Origin: Sipunculus nudus
Taxonomy: Eukaryota > Annelida > Sipuncula > Golfingiida > Sipunculidae
Direction of reading: 5' to 3'
NCBI GenBank assembly: GCA_026874595.1
Contig: CM049309.1
Location: 49,512,079 to 49,576,078 of the forward strand
DNA: 64,000 bases
The notes beneath the pieces are model-generated. The model was given only the letters and a program-made list of their open reading frames with translations, made no database searches and had not been told where the DNA came from. Positions 1 to 12,000 of this stretch are shown here, piece by piece. The position numbers and the translations under genes were made by a program. How positions within the stretch are numbered: position 1 is the stretch's first letter; each line of letters opens with the position of its first letter.

Positions 1-164
1 GTCCGAGTGTGTTACAGTGTTCACATAAAGAGTGAATCTGTGGCTCATTGTATCGGCATCCATCCAGGCCCCTTCTCTGGCAAGTAGTTGACCACTCCAA
101 GTTTAGTTTACGGCTACCCACGTGACCACTATATAGCTCTCACTTTATTTTCTGCTTCTGCCAG

Positions 165-296
165 TTGCAGCTTATATTGATTCAATTAGATAACAATTAA
201 TATTGATTTTATGAGATAACAATTATATTTATATAAATATATATATATACTTACATATATATATATACTTAAAAATATATATATATATATACTTAC

Positions 297-352
<56 letters not shown>

Positions 353-404
353 TGAAATATATATATCTGTGATTGTTATCTAATTAAATCAATATAAGCT
401 GCAA
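165..404. mobile_element. Palindromic MITE-like element with (TA)n core
   Basis: Two 33-base arms, 165-197 and 372-404, are inverted copies with one mismatch (arms start TTGCAGCTTATATTGATT). Between them lies 170 bases of AT-rich sequence, mostly (TA)n. The layout fits a small non-autonomous DNA element or a foldback element; target-site duplication is not obvious. Confidence 0.5.
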
Positions 405-1336
405 TTAACATGTTTATTGTACGCTCGTCTATGACAGGACGTATTTTGGTACACCCGCGGTCCGTCCGTACGTTAACAGTTAGTGTCGCCGTGACAATAC
501 CTGGGCTTTGATGGATTTTCACGAAGCTCACCATTACTACTTACTAATATATCATCTCAGGAAAGTTCGATTATGGGCAAAATCCAGAATATTTAATAAG
601 GTCAGAGGTCAATAGGCTATTTTGTGGTGTCAACGCGGTAATTTACCAGGAATATGATGGCTTTTGATAAACTTATGGATCTTATGGATTTTCATGAAAC
701 TCATTATGAATATTAACCAATACAGTTTTATACCTGAATTACATTCTCAGCAAAATTCACGCATATTTAATAAGGTCAGCGGTCACAAGATATGCGATGG
801 ACGTATTATGCACCATTTGCGGTGCTTTGTTTTTACTTATAATACTGTTAGGGACGTCATGTTTTAGTGTGAATGAAAGTTTTATATGCCTGTATTAATA
901 ACTTTGTAAACTTTATCAACTTCGTTTATTCATCATTTTACTAGTAAAGCGCAGTCCTTTTTATTTGCCAGCATATTTTTTTTTCACGATGACACAGGGA
1001 GCGAGCATTTAACAATTAAATGATATATTCTGCCATTCTACAAAACTTTTGATTGCACATTTTGATGAAACTGATGCAGTTTTCATAAGTTCAAATGTCT
1101 TTGTACCTGTACCTGTACCTATGTACTTTCTAAAGTATCTATACCTATATACAATTGTACTGTTGCATGAACCTGGCCCCAGCCCTATGACGTACAGGCC
1201 AAACCTTCAAAGCACGAGAAGAGTTCAACGATCAGTTTCCCTGTACACCCATAAACATGAGGGGTCACGGGCTGTAACTTTCACCGCCGCTTAAACCAAT
1301 TTAACTTTGAGGCTCGGCATGTTTGAGTTGTTACCA
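405..1336. other. Gene-poor upstream region with a divergent tandem duplication
   Basis: No coding region is supported. Segments near 509-620 and 680-790 are diverged copies of each other: both contain GGATTTTCA, GAA/AAACTCA and TATTTAATAAGGTCAG in the same order. The short ORFs here have no recognisable features. Confidence 0.35.
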
Positions 1337-1489
1337 TATAAACAGGCCGTGCATTGAGTGATCGGGGAGGTTGCTGCTGGTCCGTGCGCCCACAGCGATT
1401 CTCTATCCGTGTCATCATTCAGACTTGCCTCAGCCGCCACCAGCTGGCATTATTTCTATGAATTTAAAAACGGCATGTAAAACATTAAG
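1337..1489 (+). promoter_or_regulatory. Possible core promoter and 5' UTR exon of the EAR gene
   Basis: TATAAA occurs at 1337-1342, an initiator-like TCATTC near 1414, and the GC content rises compared with the flanks. A consensus donor AAG|GTAAGC at 1490 would end a 5' UTR exon and splice to the acceptor near 2173, just before the ATG. This is inference from motifs only. Confidence 0.28.
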
Positions 1490-2187
1490 GTAAGCCTTTA
1501 TATTATTAACCATATATACAAGACCCAGTTACTTTGATATATATATTTATCTACATAATTACATATATGTACTCTTGGCCAGCTGCGCATATGGATTTAC
1601 CTTGGCTGCAATTCCACGTTATTAAACTTTTCCATAAACCTCTGAAAAAAGCTAAAGAAAAACAAGAATGGGCCCAAATCATGTAAAAAGTAATAGACCT
1701 ATGCGTGTCACGTTTCTTTATAACATATTTTAGTCTTAATAGAAAAGATAAATAAATTAAAAAGACCTGTGTACACTTAGTCCATAATACTGATTTTTTT
1801 AAATATTTAAAAAACTGCAAGTAATCTATTGTGAGATTTTTACAGGAAGCTCAGAAAACATTGCAGAGGTATAATGTGCTATTTTACTATATACAGAATA
1901 GCAAATATATCTTTAAATGTATTTTTTCGCCGCTGACGGAGTATGTCCTTGGAAATGTTGGTAATTTGTTCAAATGCAAAAGTTCCTAAAAGAATTCTTA
2001 AAGGTTTGGATTATGGACAAATTCCAGTGTTAGGCATATTCCCCATTTCAATAACTGAAGGATCTTTTAGTAATTTCCAGGCTGGCTTGCAAAATTCCAC
2101 TTATTTTTTTGTTCCCAGAGTCAATCATTTAATAAAAATTTTGTTGTGTTCCTTGTTAGGAGTTTTCGTGCAGCAGAAACCACGAAC

Positions 2188-2708
2188 ATGGATGATCATG
2201 AATCAGATCAAGGAGACATCGGGAGAGCGGAAGATATAGAACTAGACAACACAAACGCAGGCGGGACACACCCTGGACATACTGTCGTCATCACTGTGGA
2301 AGAGGCGTCTGATAACAGTGGTCCTTACGTATCCACGATCCTCAGTCAGAACGAGAATGAAAATGAAGATGGTGAAGTAGGAGAAGAAAATGATGATGAC
2401 GAACTGAGATCCAATAACTCAGGAAGCGGGGAGCTCCAACACCAACCTGCCGCCATTGACGCGGTGGCTGTACCGGAAGATGTACCTGCACATGCGCAAA
2501 TCAGCTCCACTGAAGCAGAAGGAACGGCCAGTGACGATATCACATCAACCATTTCATCAACGACGATAGAGACTGATGAAGACTCACAAAATATTGCCGG
2601 AAACGTGCCTCAGCCCTGGATACTCATCCCGTGGGGTGGTCCCCGCCGTGCTAGATACGCCACACCGAAGACGACGAGGGAGCCTGGTGACACGGATTCT
2701 CAAACAGA
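2188..2708 (+). CDS. EAR gene exon 1: acidic Ser/Thr-rich N-terminal region
   Basis: This exon encodes residues 1-173 and two bases of 174. It is rich in Asp, Glu, Asn, Ser and Thr, has no recognisable fold and is probably disordered. It includes the run NENENEDGEVGEENDDDE. The donor is AGA|GTAGGT at 2709. A likely acceptor lies 15 bases upstream of the ATG (CGTGCAG ending near 2173), so the 5' UTR is probably split. The reverse-strand ORF across this exon is a shadow. Confidence 0.75.
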
Positions 2709-2743
2709 GTAGGTCACACAAATGTAAAAATCACAAATGTGAT

Positions 2744-2787
<44 letters not shown>

Positions 2788-3041
2788 TAATAATAATAAT
2801 AATAAATTTACATTGTTCACACCAATATTAACCCTTCCATGAAAACAGCTACTGTATGTAAAATGGCTGATCATGTTATTTTCTTTTCTTTTTTTCCGAA
2901 TTGATGCTTCAATAATACGGGGTTGAATACTATATTGTATACTGTTGTATATATTATGTATTTGTTTTAATGGAGAAGCAGCATTCTTCTTAAATTAGTG
3001 CGTTATATTAAGTTAAAAATGTATTCATACATTGTACAAAT

Positions 3042-3086
<45 letters not shown>

Positions 3087-6000
3087 TTGTTGATAAGTCT
3101 GAGTGTTACAGATTGTTAGAGAAGAAGAACAGTGGCTGCAGCCCCTGGTACTGCGTGATCATGACGTGCGTGACCCTACTGTTTCCCGCCGTTCTGCTGG
3201 CCATCATGTTACCAATAATTATGGGTGGTAGGACACCCATCGATGAGCTTAAAGGGTAAGTGACGTCATTGATTCACGCGGTATAGTATTCTGGGTCTGG
3301 ACGAGACGTGAAATAGGCCCAAAAGCGAAATAACTATGTCACATCAATAAAAACAGATTGAAAAAAAATTATATTACCAATGCTCTTTATATAGTATATA
3401 TGAGAGAGGTATCACTCGACCTATGTCAAGGAACTCCTGTGTGGCCAAGACTCGGAAAAAAATCAGTTTTTAGACGAAAAGCGTCGTGAACGATGCCTAG
3501 TGTGTCCTAGGGCGGGGTTATTTTTTATATTTTAATGATAAATAATGAGACATTTGAAATTCCTCCGCAAAGGGACTATCAAATATATGAGAAACTACGC
3601 CTGTATTTCCAGTGGTTGAACTTGCAGCGCCATCTGTTGTATTTAGAATAAGCTGTTGTCGGAGACACCAAACCCGCTCTTAATTGCATGGATGATCCTC
3701 CCTGCTGTGTCGGGCTAAACACCTGTCATGGTGACCCCACCCCAAAATATATCCAGTAAAAAACCATCCGCTGATACCGGCCAGTAGCTCTATTATAATG
3801 AAATAGCCGTAACAATATGACAGAACAATTGAATTATAATTACTCATGATCCAGATTACCTCTAAAATCTAAAGAATCAGTGGCGGATCCAGAGGGGCAG
3901 CTTTGGGGGCTGAAGCTCCCCCCCCCAAAGATGGAAACATTGTTATCATTTTTAACCAGAGAAGATTTTCTTTATATTATTTCCAGTATTGCTTTTATTT
4001 GCCGAATTAATTATTCTTCTGCGAAGGAAGGTTTATCATGTAATTACCGACGTTGGTCGATTCGTCTCTTAGCAGCTGTACTCAACATTTATGATTTATG
4101 AGGAGAGCCAGAAAAAAAATCAATCCAAAATGATTTAGAGTTTACCTGGATCACAATAATATCTCACAAATATATTTATAAAAAGATTTTTGGTTTTAGG
4201 GTAACATTTAATTGGATATAAATTTCCGAAAGGGGCGAGCAGACCGGTTATGAAAAATCAAGTTGGTGAACTTGCCCCACATCTCTCTTGAATTTATATA
4301 ATCCTCGCGCTATGAACTGTAATTTCACAAAATATATTATACACATAATATGAATTGTCTGCATATTAAAGTCTGAATTTACATTTAGTCTCAACTTTGT
4401 TAATTAGTTTCCAGTTGTAAACTATGTCTCGGGAAAATATTGTTGCATATCTGTACCCATTTACAAACAATTTCACAATTTACAAAATGTCAGATCGTAT
4501 ATGAAGTGGGAAAATACAAAAGGTATATTTGGATATCTATAGCCGTGGAGTTATGTTTTGTTAGTTTCAAGTTTGCCACTCATTTAATGTTAGATTGAAA
4601 CTACGACTACATGTTCACAAGAGATTGAATGTGGTACTGGCCATCCGGTACCTCTATCTCTAATCCATCAATAACAGTTGATTTTTTTTAAAAATAATTA
4701 TTCCGAAGTTTATGAATAGAAAAAGGGCAGATTTTCGTTTTTAAAAAACGGCAAAGAATTCCGGTTTTTATAGGTATAAAGTGACTTAAATTCAAATAAC
4801 GTATGCGCCGTATATATGATTATGCAAAGTATCGACTACCCCCCCGCCCCCCCCCCCCCACACACACACACTTGCAAAATCCTCGATTCGCCCCTGTGGA
4901 TTATTCGCCGGGGTTTTTTCTCACCCTCTACAATGTCAACAACACCTGTTCAAAACATTTTGCGTAAATTTGCAGACAGGAAACCAAGGGTAAAAGTATA
5001 ATACATCTCACCACCTGCATGGGTTGAGTATAATTAAACAAAACTTGTCTTCACTCTAAAAGTGCAAAATAACTAACGGATAATAAGGTATAGTTTTGAT
5101 AAGAACTGATATACGAACCTCTAAGGAGAGGTGATGGGGCCACTTGCAGATACTGAGGGTACGCATCCTTTTTCTTATTTTCCAAGAGAAAGAGCTGATC
5201 TTTGAAGGAACGTAAAATGCAGAAAATGCACATAACAATTGTTCTTCATTCATTGATTTGTGTATTTATATATAATACAAAACATACTTAAACTATACTT
5301 CTTGTTACTGTCATGGGACAGTCACGGATCTTCACTTATCCACACCCATCCCCCGAATTCTCCCACTTATCTTTTATTCATCACTAACAGTTTGGGAAGA
5401 ACTGTAGTTCTGTAAAACCGAAATTAATTTAGTAGTTCCTTCTTGAGTTTTAATGATGAGCTGAAAATGCTGACGTCACATTTTCATAATTTGCATACTA
5501 TTAAAAAACATCTGGAAGGGCATTGCTATCAAACTTGTCACAGCACTCCTACATTTTTAATGGCACATGCATGCTTGTAAAAGATTCAACGTTCTAGGTC
5601 AAATGGTTTACTGGTAACCTATCTGAAAAGTTATGGATTCGTATGAGTGAATCGAAAAAAATTGCTTAAAATTGCTGGAAACCAGGCTTGATAATGACAT
5701 TTTATCCATTTGTCTGAACCCCTTATAAATAAGGTATAACCGCCATTATAAATCTTAAAAATGCACTTTTTGACCCTTGTGACCTTGAAAAATAGACCAG
5801 GGTCACTGAAACTGGGTCAAAGTAATTGGGCCATAGTAGGGTACAACTTAGGTAAATATCAATGGAAGCGGAAGAAAAAAGTTGCAGTATTATAAGAAAA
5901 TAAAAAGAAGAAGAAGAAGAATGCCAACAAAAACCAATTATCTTCACCTATGGATAGGTAGAGATCATAACATATACAGATAATGCTTTATATATTCAAT

Positions 6001-9000
6001 TAATGAAGAAATTGCACCCAGTCACACCAAACTGTACGCTGAATGTTTTCTCATCAGGAGGCCACCGTTGCTGGCGATTGCAGGCGACAGTCCAGTTGAG
6101 ACAATGGCTGCTACTGGGCCACATCGTTGGTACACGTTCAAGGACTCAGCAGGGGGAACGTTCGGAGTTTTACTTCACACAACTCGATATGCGATCCTGA
6201 ATGTTGCACTTGGCAGCGACGGTTCGTATGGGTACATGGGTAGCCCTATTGACAGATCGGGCATTTACATTTGGACTTCCGATGGATTTAAGCTGATACA
6301 AGTAAGACCTCACTGATAACAATAATCTGACATGAAAACCACACTACATGACAACCAATCAATCTGTAGGCATTCAACAGTGATGGGACTCGAGTCCGGA
6401 CCTGGACTCGGACATGGACTCGAGGGTCCTGGACTCGGACTTGTACTCGGACTCGTTTAGGTAAGTACTCGATAAATCAGGCCAAGTCTATCTTGAGTCC
6501 AGTAGAAAATGAAAAGCTATTTCAAATAATGCGAAGAGGTTTACACATGTGCGAACTAAATGCATACTTACATAATATTTAAAAAAGCTATGTATTTCCA
6601 ATCTTTTGCTCTGCATATATGTAATTACACATTCAAGTAAAATCTGTGTAGAAATAATTTACATAAAAACACAGGATAATCTAAAGTATCCCCATTTCAA
6701 TTTCTTTTAATAAGGAGAGTTATAATGGAGTCGGACTTCGACTCGGGTTAGAATTAACTTTGACTCGAAGAAGGTTGACTTGGACTCAAACCTGAAGGAC
6801 AAGGACTTGGACTTGAGTGTCCCGAACTCGGACTTGCCCTCGGACTTTGATAATGTTGACTAGACCACACTAGGTCGCATTCCATTCTTGTGGTCCATTT
6901 CATTCGACACACTGCTCCCATGCACGGGGAACGTATGCACGTCTCATTGGTCGGAACTTTTTTTTTAATTTTGCGTTATCGCTAGTATGGTTTTGGCTAT
7001 CAAAGAGTAATTTAAGCTTTATTTCTTGATAAGTCGAATATATTAATATTTTCTCCCCTTGAGTACTTACATTCCCCTGTCATTAACACAATATTTGACT
7101 TTATAATATTTTTGTATAGTCCAAGATTTTCGATCTGTCATTTTCTAGAACCATTTTATGCGACGAGTATTCAGGATACCTACACCGTATAAAAGCAGTT
7201 AATGTTCACCAGAAACGATAGATGGAACAGACCACAACAGAGGTCGCACAAAAGCAGGTCACACAGGTTTCATTTACATTAGACAGGTCGAATAGAAATT
7301 AAATGGGTTATTCTCCAGAAAAGGTACATCGCTCAAGTGAATAAACGAATGTTTTCTGGTCCAATTTTTTTTTTATTTTATGAAAAGAAAATAAACCTTG
7401 AACCTACATTTTGAAGTCGGCAAAGCTCGATCAATGTTAGAAAAATTTATGTTTGACCTGAAAGTTCACTAAGACTCAGTTTTTATGTCATTATATGCAT
7501 GGTGTTACAGACCTAAATAATGACATAACACTTAAACGTTCAATAAAAAATAAAGAAAAATTTGCTCTCTGACCGATCACCTAAACAGGTGTCACTCTTG
7601 TAATAAATGTTAAACTAATCACTCACTAGGAAAAAGAATAAAAACAGTACGTCTAAATGTCACGTAGCTTTAAAGAACCCGTACTAACAAGAGTAACAAG
7701 AGTACCCATTCATTCCTGTACTGCTTTGTTTTTCAGCAGCCAGAACTTTTGCCATTTTATCTGATAATGCTAATATAGAAACAGATTAATACAGCAGAGT
7801 ATTTTGGGATCGTATATTTTCTTAAAACAAACAAACTTGTCTAAATTCAGCTCTAAAGGTCATTAGTGTTACCATGGGTCACTGGGGTTACCAAGAAAAC
7901 TGTAACAATATTGACCAGTCAAACCACTGACATTTCATTTAAAATTATAACTTGTCCCTTCTTATAGCCATTGTTTTCAAAACTGAGTATTTGTGGCTAC
8001 TATAGGTAACTCACTTTTCAAGAAAACATGAGAACACCACTGACTGTGAATAAAAACAGGCATAGATTTTTTTTTAATGTTTATATTGGGAATAAACTGT
8101 TAAAAAAATACTCACCATTTTTGCCCAGCGTCCGCTTCAATGAAGTTTGAAAAGCTCTCTGGTGTTGAAAAAGCTCTACGGATCAGTTATTAGTTTTGTT
8201 TTCCTTTTTGTCTCAAGTAACACCACTGACAGAAAAATAAATCAGTGACAATGAAATGAGTTTTGAAAGCTATGACAAACAATGCAAAAAACCTTCCATT
8301 ATTACACTGTTGTGTTCCTTGCAATTACATTAATCAATGATCACTGACAGTTTGATTTTAAAGTTCAAAACTTTGAAGTAAAATCAGATAGATTAATGGA
8401 ACCACAGGAGAGTAACCGTAGGTAACTGTACATTTTGCTCCTAAGAACTTAGAAAATAATTAATTAAATTAATAGCTAGTTCACCTTTTCACATTTATTT
8501 TAGTAGATTTGTCATAATTTTAGATAATATTAAGGATTAAAATATTCAAAGTGATGTAATGTTCATATTTTTTAGAGTAACTCAGGTTTGTACTTTTTTT
8601 GGAGGATGATCCAAATTACTTTCCGCCAGTCATTGGCTTAATTCAAAAGAATTCAATAGAAATAACCATTTGAACAGCCGCTTGTGTTATATGATATTTT
8701 AATGGGAAATCGGAGCACGTTTACTTGAACAGACGCAGCTGAGTCGAATAGTTTCACAGTCGAACAAAGTGTGGCAGCACCGCTACCCCTGACTAATGGT
8801 AAACGTGAAGCGGACCCCCATTTCAGGAGCACTGTGTTGCATTTTCTCTTTTAGTTCTTTTAGATTTAATTGATATGAGTCTTTACTCTAAAATATATTC
8901 TCTTTTGCAACTGGTCTTGTAAAATACTCTCCCTGTTCCCCCGCGTGTAGTGCCTATAATCCGTTCCATCACCTCTTGTCCACCTGTTTTTTTGGCATAA

Positions 9001-12000
9001 CAAATTGTATTTCTTTACATGTTGAGGGTTGTGGCAGGGAACAAGATTAATGGACTTAATTTTGAACAAGAGAAATAAAAACCTACCTTAAATATTGCTT
9101 AAAAACAGCAATATTTAAGAAAATATGAAAACAGTCTACATTTTACCATGTATCAGCCCCACTTATGACACTCAAGGTCACTGGTCATATGCAAAACAGC
9201 CTCATTTGAGAGCTGCTGATTGGACGATGTCATGTAAAGACAAAGATGGCTACTCATGCTCGGGAGATCAATTGAAAGAGTGAAAAAGTTCTGAAATATA
9301 AGGCTGATGTATATTTTAAAGTTAGTGACTGCTATATTATGTCTTCACTTCATGTGAAGCTTTCAAGGAAATATTTGAAAAAAAAACTTTGAATAACATT
9401 TTCATCAAAGAAAAATACAGAGTGACATAGGTTTGTGGAATATAGTATAATATTATATTGATAACTATACCAATGCTGACCATGGACAGTTCAAGGACGA
9501 TGATCAGCTGGATTCAGGCGAAAACATGCACTAATTTCACACATGTTTAGTAAGGCCCATCTGCCACCCAAGACTGCAACATATATAAAAATGAAATAAA
9601 ATTAACATATAACGTATAACACATGCCGCTGTGTCTCCTAATTTGATTAAACACCGCGGATCTCGGGTCACTTTGTTCGGCACGCCCCAGACACTGAAAT
9701 TTGATTTACTTTCAGACAATTGAGACAGATGGCGCTTATGCCGCGGTGGCCTTTTCAGTTGGCAGAAAGACGTTACTTGTCATAGCCAACGCCGGGACAG
9801 GCGGCTCAAGAGTGACGTATAGCCGAGTCTACCGGGTAAATCCAGGCTCGGAGAAGCTTACTTTGGTAAGTATATAACACTCCCGATATCTGTAAGTGAT
9901 AAAGTATACCCACATGATTCATATCTATCACATTTATTGATGTCCAGAAGAAAAAAATAAAAACATTCAGGTGCCAGAGCTTTTACGGAAAGTGGCTTCC
10001 TGGGGAAACACTGTTTCTTTATAAATATATAATATTATAAAGTAGTTGCAACATCTAGTTCTATCCATCATTTAAAGGATCTTATTATGATTTAAACAGT
10101 CATCCACATTTGTTCAATATGGTAACCATAGTATCAAAATTGAAAGAAATGATTCAAATGTTGATCTTTGTTTATTCATTTTCATTCGTTCGTTGACAAA
10201 CAATTCTTAACAATCTTTTCTATATTTAATTGTTTGTAAGATTTTTTTCATGATAATACCCAAATATTTTAATACTACCATTCAGTGGAATATTTTTGAC
10301 CTGAATCTGAAATGATAACTTTCAAATCTGACATATACTCTATATAATGTATACACATTAAAAGTTTAAGGTTGCACCTACAGTCATGCTATAAATACAC
10401 AAAATTAATTTGTATATACCTACCAGATAGCCACATATATGGAACCCTGGTTGGGCTGAAATTTATTAAAATGTTACATGACGCTTTAGTTTTATTAAAA
10501 TTATTTGATTATACAGTGAAACCTCGTTGTGTCGAAGTCGAAGGGACTGGTGAATTTACTTCGACACAACCGGAGTTCGAGACAACCGATGTTCATTATA
10601 TTCAACCCTCTTCAGCCTTGATTATTATAAATAAATTCTGCACCTGTATAGGGCCTTTATCATATTGTTCTCACAAATGTTTTCATGAAAAAAACCAACA
10701 AATTTTATATACATTTTTTTATTTATAATAAAAAAACACCTAAGTACCACCAAAATTAGTATTAGGTTAATCAAGAAAGTGAAATAAGAGCACATACATG
10801 TACGTGTATAAAAGCATCCAAATAAAAAAAAATGATTGGCTCAGATCATTATCAGTTCAACTATATCCTAGACACTTCAAAGGTAAGGATTGGATAATGT
10901 TAGGTTTATCAATAACTTCTCATTAATGCTTTGTCGGCGAGAGAAGAAAGGCATGTTCATAAGTAACTAATAGGCCAAACAAGTAAACAACTGACTAGGT
11001 ATGTCGGCCATCGCGCGTGATGTGAAAGATCCTTGCTGGTAATATCGCGGCCGTATGTATGATTGTTGGACCGTGCACAACTGTTGTCTAAACATTAAAG
11101 CGGCATGACCTTGAGTCGACAGAGCCATCACGCTTGATGAGTAAGAACCTGGTCTTAAATTAGTAAGGTTTTAACTATTTTATGCAGGGACCCCACGTTC
11201 GACCTCGACACATGCGGGAATTCGACTTAACCGAGTTCGACACAACGAGGTTTCACTGTATTTCGTTCGAGAATCCTTGAACAAAACTTCAAGGTGTTAA
11301 AAAATTGTTCAGCTCTAATGTTCACAGAATACAATTAAGTAATTTTAACATATTCTTGAGGTCTCAAAGGAGATTTAACAAAGATTTATCTGATGTCAAG
11401 TTCTGATTTTAACAGGTTTATACCGTTCAATCGGGGCGGCACAGATTATATGACTAGCAATGTTAATTCAAATGTACCCATTTTAAGTCCATTCTCTGTA
11501 GGCCTTTCTGTTTGGAGCTCCTATTCTTTGAAATATTTTATCTAACCATTATATCTAATTGCATGAAGACAAAAGTTTACATATTGTACTTGCAAACACT
11601 AAATATGACAAATTAACTGATATTGTATTCACTTCGTCTTTTAAACAACCGCAAAACAAAGAACCACTGAACATTTTCTTAGAGAGATTTACGCTACGGC
11701 AAGTGTGAATGAAAGGAAACTACATTAGTTATACCGTTTGTATTTTAGGACTTAGTGAATCGTGTCTCGATTGGCATGTCGACCATATCAGCGGAGGGTA
11801 GAAGTCTATACATTCTAGGGTTAACAGGATAAACCCCAATTACACGCTGGATCATGCAACAGACTGCTTTACATAAACGTGGCTAATGCTATCAAAGGTC
11901 AATACTGCGGGAGCTGAGTCTGGGCGAAATCGACCAACATTTTACCTTAAGTAGTCTATATATCACGTTTATTATATCATTTATTCTGTTCTGTTCAGCT

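Noticed and set aside
2346-2552. - strand Ser-rich ORF over EAR exon 1
   Set aside because: Shadow of the acidic coding exon; the + strand frame joins downstream exons in phase.
3032-3090. Arg-Glu repeat N-terminus for the transmembrane exon
   Set aside because: Translation of the (GA)n tract; splice phase places the coding start at 3112 (or 3085), in continuation of exon 1.
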